Notes: a model not told the origin generated them from the sequence alone. A stretch of DNA of 64,000 bases from an uncultured Coprococcus sp. (GCA_934277375.1 CAKQTZ010000003.1:320376-384375), one strand, 5' to 3'. Shown: positions 9,307-18,690, counted from the first letter of the stretch. Program-made: numbers and translations.

Positions 9307-10953
9307 CTATATCTGATGTGTTGCCTTGACGAGGGCCGGTATGATCTGCTTCTTTCTGGATACAATTCCAGAAAGATATGCATAACTGTTCTCCAGCTGT
9401 ACGTCAAACGCCTTGCTGCACAACTCCTGCGCATTATCTCCCACACATATGACGCCAGATCCCTCCTGCAATATATTGGTCATGGCAAACAATACAACAT
9501 CACATCCAGGTTCCCTATATCCACTAAGATAATCACTCATACCTGCACGTATTCTCTCTATCTCCTTCTCATTCACAGAGTTGATCTGTCCAACTGCAAC
9601 TACCATATCGCCAATATCGAATTTTTTAAAATCCTGATGAAGTATCTCATCCATGGTCTTATCCTTGAGATTGCTTCCCGCATCGAACATCTCCATGGCA
9701 AATTCATATATATCTATCTCTGCAAGCCTTGCAAGCTCCTTGGCAGCAGCCTCATCTATGAATGTACATGTTGGAGACTTGAATGCCAGCGTATCAGACA
9801 ATATTGCCGCGCAGAGAAGTCCAGCTATCGGCTTATCTATCTTCACATTCTGCTCTTTGTACATCTGGTATATGATCGTCGCAGTACAGCCAAGAGGCTG
9901 ATTCCTGAAATATACCGGATTCATAGTCTCTATATTTGCTATTCTATGGTGGTCTATTATCTCCAGTATCTCAGCATTCTCTACGCCGTCAACAGACTGA
10001 GTCCTCTCATTGTGATCCACAAGTATGAGCTGCTTCTTCCTCGCATTGATGTAGTTACGTCTCGATACAAGTCCCTTATAATTGCCATAGCCATCCGTCA
10101 CAGGGAAATATCTCACCCTGGTCTTTGCCATGGTGGTCTTAAGAGTATCTATATCATCATCTTCATAAAAAGTCATGATACGATCTCTTATCATAAAGAA
10201 TCCAATAGGCATGCTCTGTCCGATAAGTCTGGCAACAGCATAAGTATCCGTAGGCGTTACGACAACCGCACACCCCTTATTCTTCGCAAATTCCAGGACA
10301 ACATCAGATATACTGTTCACAAGACAGACTATAAGCATGCTTGCTCCGCAGTTTATGGCTGCAAGCTGAGCTTCAACCCTGTCACTCACTATGACTATGT
10401 CATTTTCCTTTACATGCCTCTCAAGAATATCGACCTGAGCAGCCCCTACGATCACTCTTCCATCTTTAACATATTCTTCGGCATCACCATACACAAGCTC
10501 TCCATTTATAGTATCTATTATATGTGAGAACCTTGTGCCGGCTATGAATAGGGAATTATCATCCTTCTCAAGCATATATGCCTCAGCAATATCTCCGACA
10601 GTTATGATTCCTTTTATCTTGCCGTTATTGACAACCGGAAGTGTCGTTGCATCGTTATCCTGCATTATCTCGAACGCTCTCTTCATGGTGATATTTCCCG
10701 ACACACCATCAACTATTCTGTATGCTATATCCTTCACCTGAACATTGACATTACTCACAAGTGCGGGTGTCTTCACACCGAAATAATCAAGGACAAACTG
10801 CGTCTCTTTATTTATATTTCCTGCTCTCTTTGGAATGTATTTGTTCTCATGCTGATTTTTCAGATTGGCGTACGCAATCGCTGAACATATGGAATCCGTA
10901 TCAGGGTTCTTGTGTCCTATGACAAACACCTCATCTGTAGGAACATTATGCAT
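9307..10953 (-). CDS. ppaC: Manganese-dependent inorganic pyrophosphatase with CBS and DRTGG domains
   Basis: A 548-residue family II pyrophosphatase hydrolysing pyrophosphate to phosphate. The N-terminal DHH part has VIGHKNPDTDS. A regulatory insert of two CBS motifs flanking a DRTGG domain occupies about residues 70-300. The catalytic DHH part resumes with LVDHNE and IIDHHRIANIE, and the DHHA2 domain is C-terminal with the SRKKQIIP motif. CBS/DRTGG pyrophosphatases are controlled by adenine nucleotides. AGAGGTG precedes the ATG. The long plus-strand open frame opposite (9061-10527) is a shadow. Confidence 0.95.
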   Translation of the reverse strand: MHNVPTDEVFVIGHKNPDTDSICSAIAYANLKNQHENKYIPKRAGNINKETQFVLDYFGVKTPALVSNVNVQVKDIAYRIVDGVSGNITMKRAFEIMQDNDATTLPVVNNGKIKGIITVGDIAEAYMLEKDDNSLFIAGTRFSHIIDTINGELVYGDAEEYVKDGRVIVGAAQVDILERHVKENDIVIVSDRVEAQLAAINCGASMLIVCLVNSISDVVLEFAKNKGCAVVVTPTDTYAVARLIGQSMPIGFFMIRDRIMTFYEDDDIDTLKTTMAKTRVRYFPVTDGYGNYKGLVSRRNYINARKKQLILVDHNERTQSVDGVENAEILEIIDHHRIANIETMNPVYFRNQPLGCTATIIYQMYKEQNVKIDKPIAGLLCAAILSDTLAFKSPTCTFIDEAAAKELARLAEIDIYEFAMEMFDAGSNLKDKTMDEILHQDFKKFDIGDMVVAVGQINSVNEKEIERIRAGMSDYLSGYREPGCDVVLFAMTNILQEGSGVICVGDNAQELCSKAFDVQLENSYAYLSGIVSRKKQIIPALVKATHQI

Positions 10954-11056
10954 ATTTCACCTCTTATTTCTATCATATAATAATGTTTATATTTTCTGTG
11001 CAGTTAATGAGATATATTTATAGCCTCCCATTTGATAACAAGAATAAATTGAATGA

Positions 11057-11113
11057 GGCAAAATGACACCCCCTTTAACGTTGTATATCATTTTGCCCCA
11101 TTTTTTATCTTTT
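11057..11113. terminator. Hairpin with T-run between carB and ppaC
   Basis: GGCAAAATGA (11057-11066) pairs with TCATTTTGCC (11088-11097), followed on the plus strand by a T-rich tract to 11113. The flanking genes both run on the minus strand, where the T-tract is weak. It may end carB transcription, but its strongest orientation is opposite. Confidence 0.55.
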
Positions 11114-11198
11114 TAGCCACACTATATTTCATGTATTGTCATGCATACGCACGGCACTCTATAACCACATCAATCTTAACCTTATATTTCACAGATTA

Positions 11199-14100
11199 TT
11201 ATATCTCACTTATATCAACAAGTGAAAGTTTTGTAGTGTCAGCGGTCTCAAGACTAGTAAGCAGCGCATCAGCTGTATCAAGGCTTGTAAGACATGTAAC
11301 GCCTGTTTCGACAGCATGACGTCTGATGATAAATCCATCCTTGCTTCGCTCAACACCCTGTGATGGAGTGTCGATTATCAGATCGATCTCATGGCTCAGT
11401 ATCAGGTCAAGCAGATTTGGTGATGGCTCCTCAACCTTGTTGATGAGCTTTGCAGGAACACCGTTCTCATTGAGAACTCTGCATGTGCTTCTTGTTGAGT
11501 ATATCTCATATCCAAGAGCAGCAAATCTCTTGCCGATACTTATAGCATCCATCTTATCTGAATCCTTGACTGTAAGGATCATCTTCTTGGTCTTTGGAAG
11601 ATTGATTCCTGCTCCAAGGAATGCCTTGTACAGAGCCTCATTGTAGTTCTTGGATATACCAAGGCACTCTCCTGTTGACTTCATCTCAGGTCCAAGGCTT
11701 ATCTCAGCTCCTCTGATCTTCTCAAATGAGAATACAGGCTTCTTGATAGCGAAGTACTCTGACTCAGGCTGAAGTCCAGGTGTATAACCCATATCCTTGA
11801 TCTTCTCGCCTGTGATAACACGTGTTGCAAGATCAACGATAGGTATTCCTGTTACCTTGCTTATATATGGAACCGTACGGCTTGAACGAGGATTTACCTC
11901 TATTACATATACCTCATCATTGTATGCTATAAACTGTATATTTATAAGTCCGATTACGTGCAGGCTGTTTGCCAGCTTCTTGGTGTAATCAGCGATGACT
12001 CTCTTTGTCTTTGGAGAAAGCGTCTGAGCAGGATATACGGAGATACTGTCTCCTGAGTGAATTCCGGCTCTCTCAACATGCTCCATGATACCAGGGATAA
12101 GTATGTCGTCGCCATCACATACAGCATCAACCTCAACCTCTTTACCCATGATGTATTTATCTACAAGTATTGGATGCTCCTGGGTATGTCTGTTGATGAT
12201 ATCCATGAACTCTATTATATCCTTATCAGAGATCGCTATCTGCATTCCCTGACCACCGAGAACGTATGAAGGTCTTACAAGTACAGGATAACCCAGCTCA
12301 TTTGCGGCCTCAAGAGCCTGCTCTCTTGTAAATACAGTCTTGCCGGCAGGTCTTGGTATACAGCATTTCTCAAGGATCTCATCAAAGAGCTCTCTGTCCT
12401 CTGCTGCATCTACATTCTCTGCGCTTGTTCCAAGGATTGGTACTCCCATCTCCATAAGTGCCTCTGTGAGCTTGATAGCTGTCTGTCCACCGAACTGTAC
12501 AACAGCACCGTCCGGATGCTCAAGATTGACGATTGCCTCAACATCCTCAGCTGTAAGTGGCTCGAAGTAAAGCTTGTTTGCTATATCAAAGTCTGTACTA
12601 ACTGTCTCAGGGTTGTTGTTGACGATGATAGTCTCATAACCCTTTCTTTCGAATGCCCATGTGCTGTGGACTGAGCAGTAATCGAACTCGATACCCTGAC
12701 CGATTCTGATAGGACCTGATCCAAGAACCATGACTTTCTTTCTTGAGTTGTCCTCTGCAACCTCGTTCTCCAGAGAATCAAAGCATGAATAGTAGTATGG
12801 AGTCATGGCATCAAACTCTGCTGCACATGTATCAACCATCTTGAAATGTGCTGTTACGCCGTAGTCGTAACGCATCTGTCTGATCTCTTTCTCTGTCTTG
12901 CCTGTGAGTCTTGCGATAACCTTGTCTGGGAACTCTACTCTCTTGATCTCCTTCATGAGCTCCTTGGAGATATCTCCCTTAGACTCGATTATCTTTCTCT
13001 CAGCCTTTACAAGGTTGTGTATCTTGTCTATGAACCATCTGTCGATCTTGGTGATGTCATAGATCTGATCGTATGATATTCCACGTCTTATAGCCTCAGC
13101 TATGACATAGATACGTCTGTCATCTACATGTCCGAGGAGCTTTATAACTTCCTCATCTGTCATATCTTTGTATCTGCTTGACCAGAGACTGTCTACATGC
13201 TGCTCCAGTGAACGGAGAGCCTTCATAAGTGCACCCTCAAAGTTTGTACAGATACTCATAACCTCACCGGTTGCCTTCATCTGTGTTGTCAGATCATGGT
13301 CAGCGGCGATGAATTTATCAAATGGAAGTCTAGGGATCTTGACAACCACGTAATCAAGTGCCGGCTCAAAGCTGGCATATGTCTTCTTTGTAATAGCGTT
13401 CTTGATCTCATCCAGATTGTATCCAAGAGCGATCTTGGCTGAAACCTTTGCGATAGGATATCCTGTTGCCTTTGATGCAAGGGCTGATGATCTTGAAACT
13501 CTTGGGTTTACCTCGATAACACAGTACTCAAATGAATTAGGGTTTAGAGCGAACTGAACGTTACATCCACCCTTGATGTTGAGCTCTGAGATAATGTTCA
13601 GTGCTGAACTTCTGAGCATCTGGTATTCCTTATCTCCAAGTGTCTGTGATGGAGCTACTACTATAGAATCTCCTGTGTGGACTCCGACAGGATCAAGGTT
13701 CTCCATGTTACATACAGTTATACATGTACCATTTGCATCACGCATAACCTCGTACTCGATTTCCTTCCAACCGGCGATACATCTCTCGACAAGAACCTGT
13801 CCGACACGTGAAAGTCTCAGACCATTCATGAGGATCTCCTTGAACTCTTCCTCGTTGTTGGCGATACCACCACCTGAACCTCCAAGTGTATAAGCAGGAC
13901 GGAGAACTACAGGATATCCGATCTTCTTTACAAAGTTGAGACCTCCCTGTACAGTTGTAACGACCTCCGAAGGTGCTACAGGCTCATGGATCTTCTCCAT
14001 AGTCTTCTTGAACTCAAGTCTGTCCTCGGCCTTCTTGATGGTTGTTGATGATGTTCCTATGAGAAGTACGTCATGCTCTCTTAAGAAACCTGACTCATCA

Positions 14101-14405
14101 AGCTCCATGGCGATGTTGAGGGCTGCCTGACCACCGAGTGTCGGCAGAAGGCTGTCCGGCTTCTCCTTCTCGATAATAGCCTTTACAACATCAACTGTAA
14201 GAGGCTCAATATATACCTTATCTGCGATATCCTTATCTGTCATGATGGTTGCAGGGTTTGAGTTGATGAGAACAACGCACAGTCCCTCTTCCTTAAGAGA
14301 ACGGCACGCCTGTGTTCCGGCGTAATCAAACTCAGCAGCCTGACCGATGACTATAGGACCTGATCCGATAACTACAACCTTTTTTATATTAGGATTCTTT
14401 GGCAT
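11199..14405 (-). CDS. carB: Carbamoyl-phosphate synthase large subunit, paired with carA
   Basis: A 1068-residue subunit of full family length. It has two homologous ATP-grasp halves, each starting with a nucleotide motif (VVVIGSGPIVIGQAAEFDYA and VMVLGSGPIRIGQGIEFDY), and a C-terminal MGS-like allosteric domain of about 130 residues. With the carA amidotransferase it makes carbamoyl phosphate from bicarbonate, glutamine and two ATP for pyrimidines and arginine. Its ATG overlaps the carA stop (TAATG), giving translational coupling. A second, distinct carB lies at 52585-55812, so this strain has two large subunits. The C-terminal TPSQGVERSKDG region differs from the paralogue's. Confidence 0.97.
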   Translation of the reverse strand: MPKNPNIKKVVVIGSGPIVIGQAAEFDYAGTQACRSLKEEGLCVVLINSNPATIMTDKDIADKVYIEPLTVDVVKAIIEKEKPDSLLPTLGGQAALNIAMELDESGFLREHDVLLIGTSSTTIKKAEDRLEFKKTMEKIHEPVAPSEVVTTVQGGLNFVKKIGYPVVLRPAYTLGGSGGGIANNEEEFKEILMNGLRLSRVGQVLVERCIAGWKEIEYEVMRDANGTCITVCNMENLDPVGVHTGDSIVVAPSQTLGDKEYQMLRSSALNIISELNIKGGCNVQFALNPNSFEYCVIEVNPRVSRSSALASKATGYPIAKVSAKIALGYNLDEIKNAITKKTYASFEPALDYVVVKIPRLPFDKFIAADHDLTTQMKATGEVMSICTNFEGALMKALRSLEQHVDSLWSSRYKDMTDEEVIKLLGHVDDRRIYVIAEAIRRGISYDQIYDITKIDRWFIDKIHNLVKAERKIIESKGDISKELMKEIKRVEFPDKVIARLTGKTEKEIRQMRYDYGVTAHFKMVDTCAAEFDAMTPYYYSCFDSLENEVAEDNSRKKVMVLGSGPIRIGQGIEFDYCSVHSTWAFERKGYETIIVNNNPETVSTDFDIANKLYFEPLTAEDVEAIVNLEHPDGAVVQFGGQTAIKLTEALMEMGVPILGTSAENVDAAEDRELFDEILEKCCIPRPAGKTVFTREQALEAANELGYPVLVRPSYVLGGQGMQIAISDKDIIEFMDIINRHTQEHPILVDKYIMGKEVEVDAVCDGDDILIPGIMEHVERAGIHSGDSISVYPAQTLSPKTKRVIADYTKKLANSLHVIGLINIQFIAYNDEVYVIEVNPRSSRTVPYISKVTGIPIVDLATRVITGEKIKDMGYTPGLQPESEYFAIKKPVFSFEKIRGAEISLGPEMKSTGECLGISKNYNEALYKAFLGAGINLPKTKKMILTVKDSDKMDAISIGKRFAALGYEIYSTRSTCRVLNENGVPAKLINKVEEPSPNLLDLILSHEIDLIIDTPSQGVERSKDGFIIRRHAVETGVTCLTSLDTADALLTSLETADTTKLSLVDISEI

Positions 14406-15478
14406 TACTTTGACACCTCCATCATATTCATAAATGTATCAAACAGTGAATCTGTATCCAGCGGACCTGCACATGCCTCCGGATGGAACTGAACTGTCTG
14501 TGCATTCTTTCCAAGATAGTGAACTCCCTCTACTGTTCCGTCATTTACATTGACGAAGCTGACCTCTGCGATCTTTCTGTCGAGGCTGTCTTCCTTGACC
14601 ATATATCCGTGATTCTGTGTTGAAATATATACCTTGCCTGTCTTCATATCTCTTACAGGATGATTTGCGCCTCTGTGACCATACTTCATCTTCTCTGTAT
14701 CTCCGCCGTTGGCAAGTGCCATAAGCTGATGTCCAAGACATATTGCAAAAATTGGAATATCTGTATCGAAAAGCTTCTTTACCTGAGCTATTGTGACCTT
14801 ACACTCCTTCGGATCTCCAGGACCATTTGTAAGCATGATTCCGTCCGGAGCGTCTGCGATGATCTCCTCAGCAGGTGTCTCTGCAGGATATACTGTGACC
14901 TGACAGCCTCTTGCAAGGAGTGACTTGACGATGTTCTTCTTGACACCGAGATCGATGACTGCAACCTTGAATCCGTCACCAGGATAGAACATTTTCTCCT
15001 TACATGTTACATCGAGAACAACATGTCCCATCTTCCATGCCTTAATACGCTTCATGCACTCATCAAGATCATAATTCTCATCAGTAGTGATCATACCTCT
15101 CATGGTACCATCTTTTCTGAGGATCTTGGTAAGTGTTCTGGTGTCTATTCCCTCTATACCAGTTATATTATTCTCAACAAGAAATTCGTTTATGGTCATC
15201 TCGCTTCTGAAATTGCTAGGCGTCTTGCAGAGCTCTCTAACAATGAATCCTGACTGCCATGGTCTGCCAGCCTCCATATCCTCTCTGCATATACCATAGT
15301 TGCCTATAAGCGGATATGTCATACATACTGACTGCCCTGCATATGATGGATCTGTAAGAATTTCCAGATAGCCGGTCATCGAAGTATTGAATACTATCTC
15401 ACTGATTATCTCGTCAGTAGAGCCAATACTTTTACCTTCAAACACGTGTCCGTCTTCAAGTATCAAAAAAGCTTTCAT
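14405..15478 (-). CDS. carA: Carbamoyl-phosphate synthase small (glutaminase) subunit
   Basis: A 357-residue class I amidotransferase that hydrolyses glutamine and passes ammonia to CarB. The nucleophile is the cysteine in FAICLGHQ and the catalytic His/Glu pair is in VQFHPEA. The N-terminal domain starts at MKAFLILEDGHVFEGKS. ATG at 15478 is chosen because GAAAGGA precedes it; the longer frame to 15514 lacks a site. It is translationally coupled to carB. Confidence 0.97.
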   Translation of the reverse strand: MKAFLILEDGHVFEGKSIGSTDEIISEIVFNTSMTGYLEILTDPSYAGQSVCMTYPLIGNYGICREDMEAGRPWQSGFIVRELCKTPSNFRSEMTINEFLVENNITGIEGIDTRTLTKILRKDGTMRGMITTDENYDLDECMKRIKAWKMGHVVLDVTCKEKMFYPGDGFKVAVIDLGVKKNIVKSLLARGCQVTVYPAETPAEEIIADAPDGIMLTNGPGDPKECKVTIAQVKKLFDTDIPIFAICLGHQLMALANGGDTEKMKYGHRGANHPVRDMKTGKVYISTQNHGYMVKEDSLDRKIAEVSFVNVNDGTVEGVHYLGKNAQTVQFHPEACAGPLDTDSLFDTFMNMMEVSK

Positions 15479-15577
15479 AATCGTATTCCTTTCGTTTTTT
15501 CTATTTTTGCTCAAAAAAAAAGAGTGAAAACGGGGAAATGCTTGAGATAACCCACATTTATTGGCCTCTTTTTTCTT

Positions 15578-15613
15578 AATTTAATAAATACTACCACATT
15601 TGACAAGGTGGTA
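15578..15613 (-). promoter_or_regulatory. carAB promoter with dyad over the -35 box
   Basis: On the minus strand TTGTCA (15601-15606) and TAAATT (15578-15583) are 17 bp apart, about 100 bp before carA. A perfect 6-bp inverted repeat (15592-15597 with 15608-15613; TACCAC/GTGGTA) brackets the -35 box. This is a candidate repressor site. The leader shows no clear pyrimidine attenuator. Confidence 0.55.
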
Positions 15614-15685
15614 CAATATTTTTTTCGATATATTTTTTATTTTTGTGTTCACGACAAAAAAATGAATTTTAATCCAATTTTTTTA

Positions 15686-16330
15686 TTAATTTTTATCATT
15701 TCTGAGTTCAGCAGCCCTTCTGCTGAATTCGCATCCGCAGAAATTCTGTCTGTATAACCCATACTCTTTTGACAACTGGATAGAATGTCTGTACCCATCC
15801 TTCTTCTTGAAATCGCTGAACAAATAATCTATGTCATACTTTCTGCTCATCTCAGCGCCTATCTCATTCAGCCAGTCCGCATTCTTATGTGGACTTATGG
15901 ACAGAGTTGTTGTAAACACATCGTATCCGTTCTCCTTTGCGTAAGAAGCACTCTTTTGCAGCCTGAGCTTATAACAGTCATAACATCTCATTCCTCTCTC
16001 AGGGAGTTCTTCCCTTCCCTTTGCCATATCGAGGAAAACCTGAGGGTCATGCTCGGCAAGTTTAACCTCCACACCATCCACATATACCTCATGCACAAAT
16101 CTTTCCAGTTCCTGATATCTTTTCATATACTCAGTATAATCTGTTATATTAGGATTATAAAAATATGCCGTTATTTGAAAATGTTCCTCCAGCACAGACA
16201 GACAGTGACTGGAACACGGCGCACAACAACAGTGCAGGAGAAGTTTCTTCTTTCGATCTTGTGTACTTTCACCATCAAATTCTGCTATCTGCTTCTCCAT
16301 CATTTGATAATAATTTGCATTTTGTATCAT
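15686..16330 (-). CDS. queH: Epoxyqueuosine reductase QueH
   Basis: A 214-residue protein of the QueH (formerly DUF208) family, which performs the last step of queuosine tRNA modification, reducing epoxyqueuosine without cobalamin. Diagnostic parts are the cysteine cluster LHCCCAPCSS (about 32-41), RCYDCYKLRL in the middle, FTTTLSISPHKN, and YRQNFCGCEFS near the C-terminus. These cysteines bind the iron-sulfur cluster and metal in the family. AAGGAG precedes the ATG. No other queuosine genes are adjacent. Confidence 0.94.
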   Translation of the reverse strand: MIQNANYYQMMEKQIAEFDGESTQDRKKKLLLHCCCAPCSSHCLSVLEEHFQITAYFYNPNITDYTEYMKRYQELERFVHEVYVDGVEVKLAEHDPQVFLDMAKGREELPERGMRCYDCYKLRLQKSASYAKENGYDVFTTTLSISPHKNADWLNEIGAEMSRKYDIDYLFSDFKKKDGYRHSIQLSKEYGLYRQNFCGCEFSRRAAELRNDKN

Positions 16331-16412
16331 TTATTTCTCCTTTTTTGTCTATTTTACACACCACTTTCTGCAATTTCCAATGACATTTTGCGTATTTGTG
16401 CATTTTTACTAG

Positions 16413-16441
16413 TTGACTTTGTTATTTCTTTACAATATACT
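16413..16441 (+). promoter_or_regulatory. Promoter of the 76-residue protein gene
   Basis: TTGACT (16413-16418) and TATACT (16436-16441) are separated by exactly 17 bp, with a 45-bp leader to the ATG. This is a strong sigma-A-type promoter. Confidence 0.8.
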
Positions 16442-16493
16442 GTAGATAGTTACTAAAGCACGTTATGATCATTTATCAATGGAGGTGTAGATT

Positions 16494-16724
16494 ATGACAG
16501 TTCAGCAGGCAATCAAAAAGTATAAACTGGAACCGCTAAGTGTCAGTGCTGCTAAAGTTAAGGCAAAAGAACTTAACGTTGACGAAGTTCTTTATATGAA
16601 TGTTCAAAAGAACAAATATGCATATATTGTACGTGATTCCCGTGGTACTATGTTGTACTCTGACGAGCGTAACCTCTATACCAAGCTATACAAAGGCTTG
16701 AAGGTTACACCACTTGAGGGATAG
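16494..16724 (+). CDS. Small conserved-looking protein of unknown function
   Basis: A 76-residue, basic, soluble protein (MTVQQAIKKYKLEPLSVS at the start). GGAGG lies 9 bases before the ATG, and it has its own near-consensus promoter and a downstream terminator. This independent unit suggests a real, well-expressed gene. Predicted fold is alpha helix followed by beta strands (YAYIVRDSRGTMLYSD). There is no cysteine, signal or membrane span. I do not recognise the family. Confidence 0.8.
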   Translation: MTVQQAIKKYKLEPLSVSAAKVKAKELNVDEVLYMNVQKNKYAYIVRDSRGTMLYSDERNLYTKLYKGLKVTPLEG

Positions 16725-16819
16725 ATAATATGTATATTATTTGTTCACAAAAACTTTTCGAATATGTCCACACACACATATCGATTGAAAAGTATATATC
16801 ACTGAATATTATACGCAAG

Positions 16820-16880
16820 AATATGAGAAACTGCCGCGCGCTTATCCCCTGAGTTGCCGTACAGTTTCTCATATTTTTTA
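16820..16880 (+). terminator. Long-stem terminator
   Basis: AATATGAGAAACTG (16820-16833) pairs with AGTTTCTCATATT (about 16863-16875), followed by a T-run. The loop is about 30 bases with a GC-rich core. It ends the 76-residue gene unit. Confidence 0.75.
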
Positions 16881-17297
16881 TCAACACAACCTGTACACAG
16901 GTCTTTCTTCTCCAAAGATATTACATCTTATATTATCATCTACATATATAATTGCAAGTGCCAGTACCATCCATAACAATGAATAAGGCAGACATATCTG
17001 CCCCATAATATTAAACGGCATATCTGAATAATCCCATACCATACATCCCATTCTTATATTGAATATATAACCGGTGATAAACTCCAGTTCCGATATTATG
17101 ACAGCCGACAATATCATCTGCATAAATATTCCCATTTTGCTAAATACCTGATTTAAACCACCGCACAGCAGTGTCGCCATCCCACCACACAGTATCATAG
17201 AATAATGGGAATAATGCCTCACCGCAATCTCTCCAAAATAATACAGCATTCCTCCAGTTAGAAATATAGTAAACCCTTTACATAAAAAAACCTTCAC
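16881..17297 (-). CDS. Membrane protein of the ABC_trans_CmpB (PF06541) type
   Basis: A 138-residue membrane protein with about four helices. The conserved stretch ELEFITGYIFN...CMVWDYSDMPFNIMGQICL matches the PF06541 family (putative type IV ABC permease), which is usually somewhat longer. The start is GTG with GGAGG 7 bases upstream. The start codon and first codons lie inside the 3' arm and T-run of a terminator hairpin (17284-17335), so expression may be conditional. Substrate unknown. Confidence 0.75.
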   Translation of the reverse strand: MKVFLCKGFTIFLTGGMLYYFGEIAVRHYSHYSMILCGGMATLLCGGLNQVFSKMGIFMQMILSAVIISELEFITGYIFNIRMGCMVWDYSDMPFNIMGQICLPYSLLWMVLALAIIYVDDNIRCNIFGEERPVYRLC

Positions 17298-17335
17298 AGC
17301 GATACCTCCGATACGAATAGTATCTGCCGTGAAGG
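17284..17335 (-). terminator. Terminator overlapping the next gene's start
   Basis: On the minus strand the stem pairs 17329-17335 with 17291-17297 (CCTTCAC/GTGAAGG), extended inward by GC-A-GATAC with GTATCGC. It ends in seven T residues (17290-17284). The GGAGG ribosome site (17305-17309) lies in the loop and the GTG start codon (17297-17295) in the 3' arm. Confidence 0.7.
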
Positions 17336-17344
17336 GGTTTATTA

Positions 17345-17863
17345 TTATTCTTTATATTTTCCTTTGAAGAAATTATTTACATGATCAATCGTCTTATCTG
17401 ATAGTTCGAGTTTCACAAATTCTGTCTTGCCATCTTTATTAAGCACAAACACATATACACCATCCTCATATCTGGAATCCTTCGATGTGAAATCTCTTGT
17501 GCGTATGGATGAGTCCTGCTGAAGTTCATTGTCAAGATATATTGAACCACTCTTTGCTATAAACTTTACATCATTGTTACTGAAGCTGCACATCTTCTTT
17601 CTGCTCTTCTTCGCAATGATCCTCGCTACATCAATATCCTCATTCACCATTATATATTCATACTCAGTCTCTTTTCTCGACACAAATACACCAAATAGAA
17701 CTCCACCGATTATTACCACAAGTAAGCCTATTGAAGTGAGGACCGGCACGAAGAAAGCAATAACTCCTGCTATGATCAGAACAGCTCCAACGACAATTCC
17801 AGCCATGACACCAGCCGGTGTCTTACTCTTAACTATATGCTCTGCATATCCATCATTTAACAT
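17345..17863 (-). CDS. Two-helix membrane protein of unknown function
   Basis: A 172-residue protein. The N-terminus is short and cytosolic, followed by two hydrophobic helices (about 18-62, GVMAGIVVGAVLIIAGVIAF and GLLVVIIGGVLFGVFV). A soluble beta-rich C-terminal domain of about 105 residues follows. It resembles small PH-like membrane proteins of Clostridia, but I cannot assign a named family with confidence. AAGGAG precedes the ATG. A terminator follows directly and overlaps the start of the next gene. Confidence 0.75.
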   Translation of the reverse strand: MLNDGYAEHIVKSKTPAGVMAGIVVGAVLIIAGVIAFFVPVLTSIGLLVVIIGGVLFGVFVSRKETEYEYIMVNEDIDVARIIAKKSRKKMCSFSNNDVKFIAKSGSIYLDNELQQDSSIRTRDFTSKDSRYEDGVYVFVLNKDGKTEFVKLELSDKTIDHVNNFFKGKYKE

Positions 17864-17969
17864 AATACATTCTCCTTAGTTCTAAATAATACATAACTTA
17901 TATCATTTTAACATATAATCTCCCACTTGTGGACAATATACGTCATATTTTATGAATAATTCACAGCTT

Positions 17970-18524
17970 TTACAATTTTGCCGCCGTACATCCCTGACAG
18001 CCTGCACATCCTGACCTTGTTCCCACATCAGCCACATCAGAAGTATAGTTATATGCCGATTCAATAAGGCATATGGCCTGGGAACTGATGCCAAGCCCTT
18101 CACCTGTAAATCCCAATTTCTCCTCTGTAGTAGCTTTTATATTGACACGGTCAGTTTCTATGCAGAGACAGCCTGCTATATTCTCTCTCATCTGATCTAT
18201 ATACGGAGCAAGCTTCGGCTGCTGTGCTATAACCGTAGCATCTATATTCTCTATTATATATAATTTTTCCTCAAGCATCCGCTTTACCTCAGATAACAGC
18301 TTCATACTGTCAGCACCTCTGTATCTCTCATCAGTATCAGGAAAATGTCTGCCTATATCACCGAGCGCTGCAGCACCCAGAAGCGCATCCATTACAGCAT
18401 GAAGGAGCACATCAGCATCACTGTGTCCAAGGAGTCCTTTTTCATACGGCACCTCGACTCCGCCAAGTATAAGCTTACGGTTCTCCACCAGTCTGTGCAC
18501 ATCATATCCCATTCCAACTCTCAT
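17970..18524 (-). CDS. ispF: 2-C-methyl-D-erythritol 2,4-cyclodiphosphate synthase
   Basis: A 184-residue enzyme of the non-mevalonate isoprenoid pathway that forms the cyclic diphosphate with release of CMP. Metal ligands are in GMGYDVHRL (Asp8, His10) and in [25 protein letters not shown] near residue 135 is the signature. The family is usually about 160 residues. Here a C-terminal tail adds SGCAGCQGC, a CxxCxxC arrangement. AGGAG precedes the ATG. The gene lies just downstream of the tRNA terminator. No ispD is adjacent. Confidence 0.95.
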   Translation of the reverse strand: MRVGMGYDVHRLVENRKLILGGVEVPYEKGLLGHSDADVLLHAVMDALLGAAALGDIGRHFPDTDERYRGADSMKLLSEVKRMLEEKLYIIENIDATVIAQQPKLAPYIDQMRENIAGCLCIETDRVNIKATTEEKLGFTGEGLGISSQAICLIESAYNYTSDVADVGTRSGCAGCQGCTAAKL

Positions 18525-18580
18525 ATAAATTGATTCTCCTATTCTATATTCATGTTCATCCCATCTTTATGTCGATATAA

Positions 18581-18613
18581 AAATAAAAGAGACAGATCTC
18601 ATCTGTCTCTTTT
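18581..18613 (-). terminator. Terminator of the tRNA unit
   Basis: A perfect 13-bp stem (18585-18597 with 18601-18613) with a 3-base loop, followed on the minus strand by TTTTATTTTT. It separates the tRNAs from ispF. Confidence 0.85.
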
Positions 18614-18616
18614 TAG

Positions 18617-18690
18617 TAGCGAGAGGGGGATTCGAACCCTCGACACTGCGGGTATGAACCGCATGCTCTAGCCAACTGAGCTATCTCGCC
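18617..18690 (-). tRNA. tRNA-Met (CAT)
   Basis: A 74-base cloverleaf: acceptor GGCGAGA/TCTCGCT, D arm with AGTTGGCTAGA, anticodon loop TTCATAC on a TGCGG/CCGCA stem, T loop TTCGAAT. Anticodon CAT; the anticodon stem is not of initiator type, so elongator Met (an Ile-lysidine tRNA cannot be excluded). Position 1-72 is a G-U pair and the T stem has one A-C mismatch. CCA is not encoded (CTA follows). Confidence 0.93.

Noticed and set aside
9061..10527. 488-codon plus-strand frame
   Set aside because: It lies opposite ppaC and the radical SAM gene, has no ribosome site and shows no family features.
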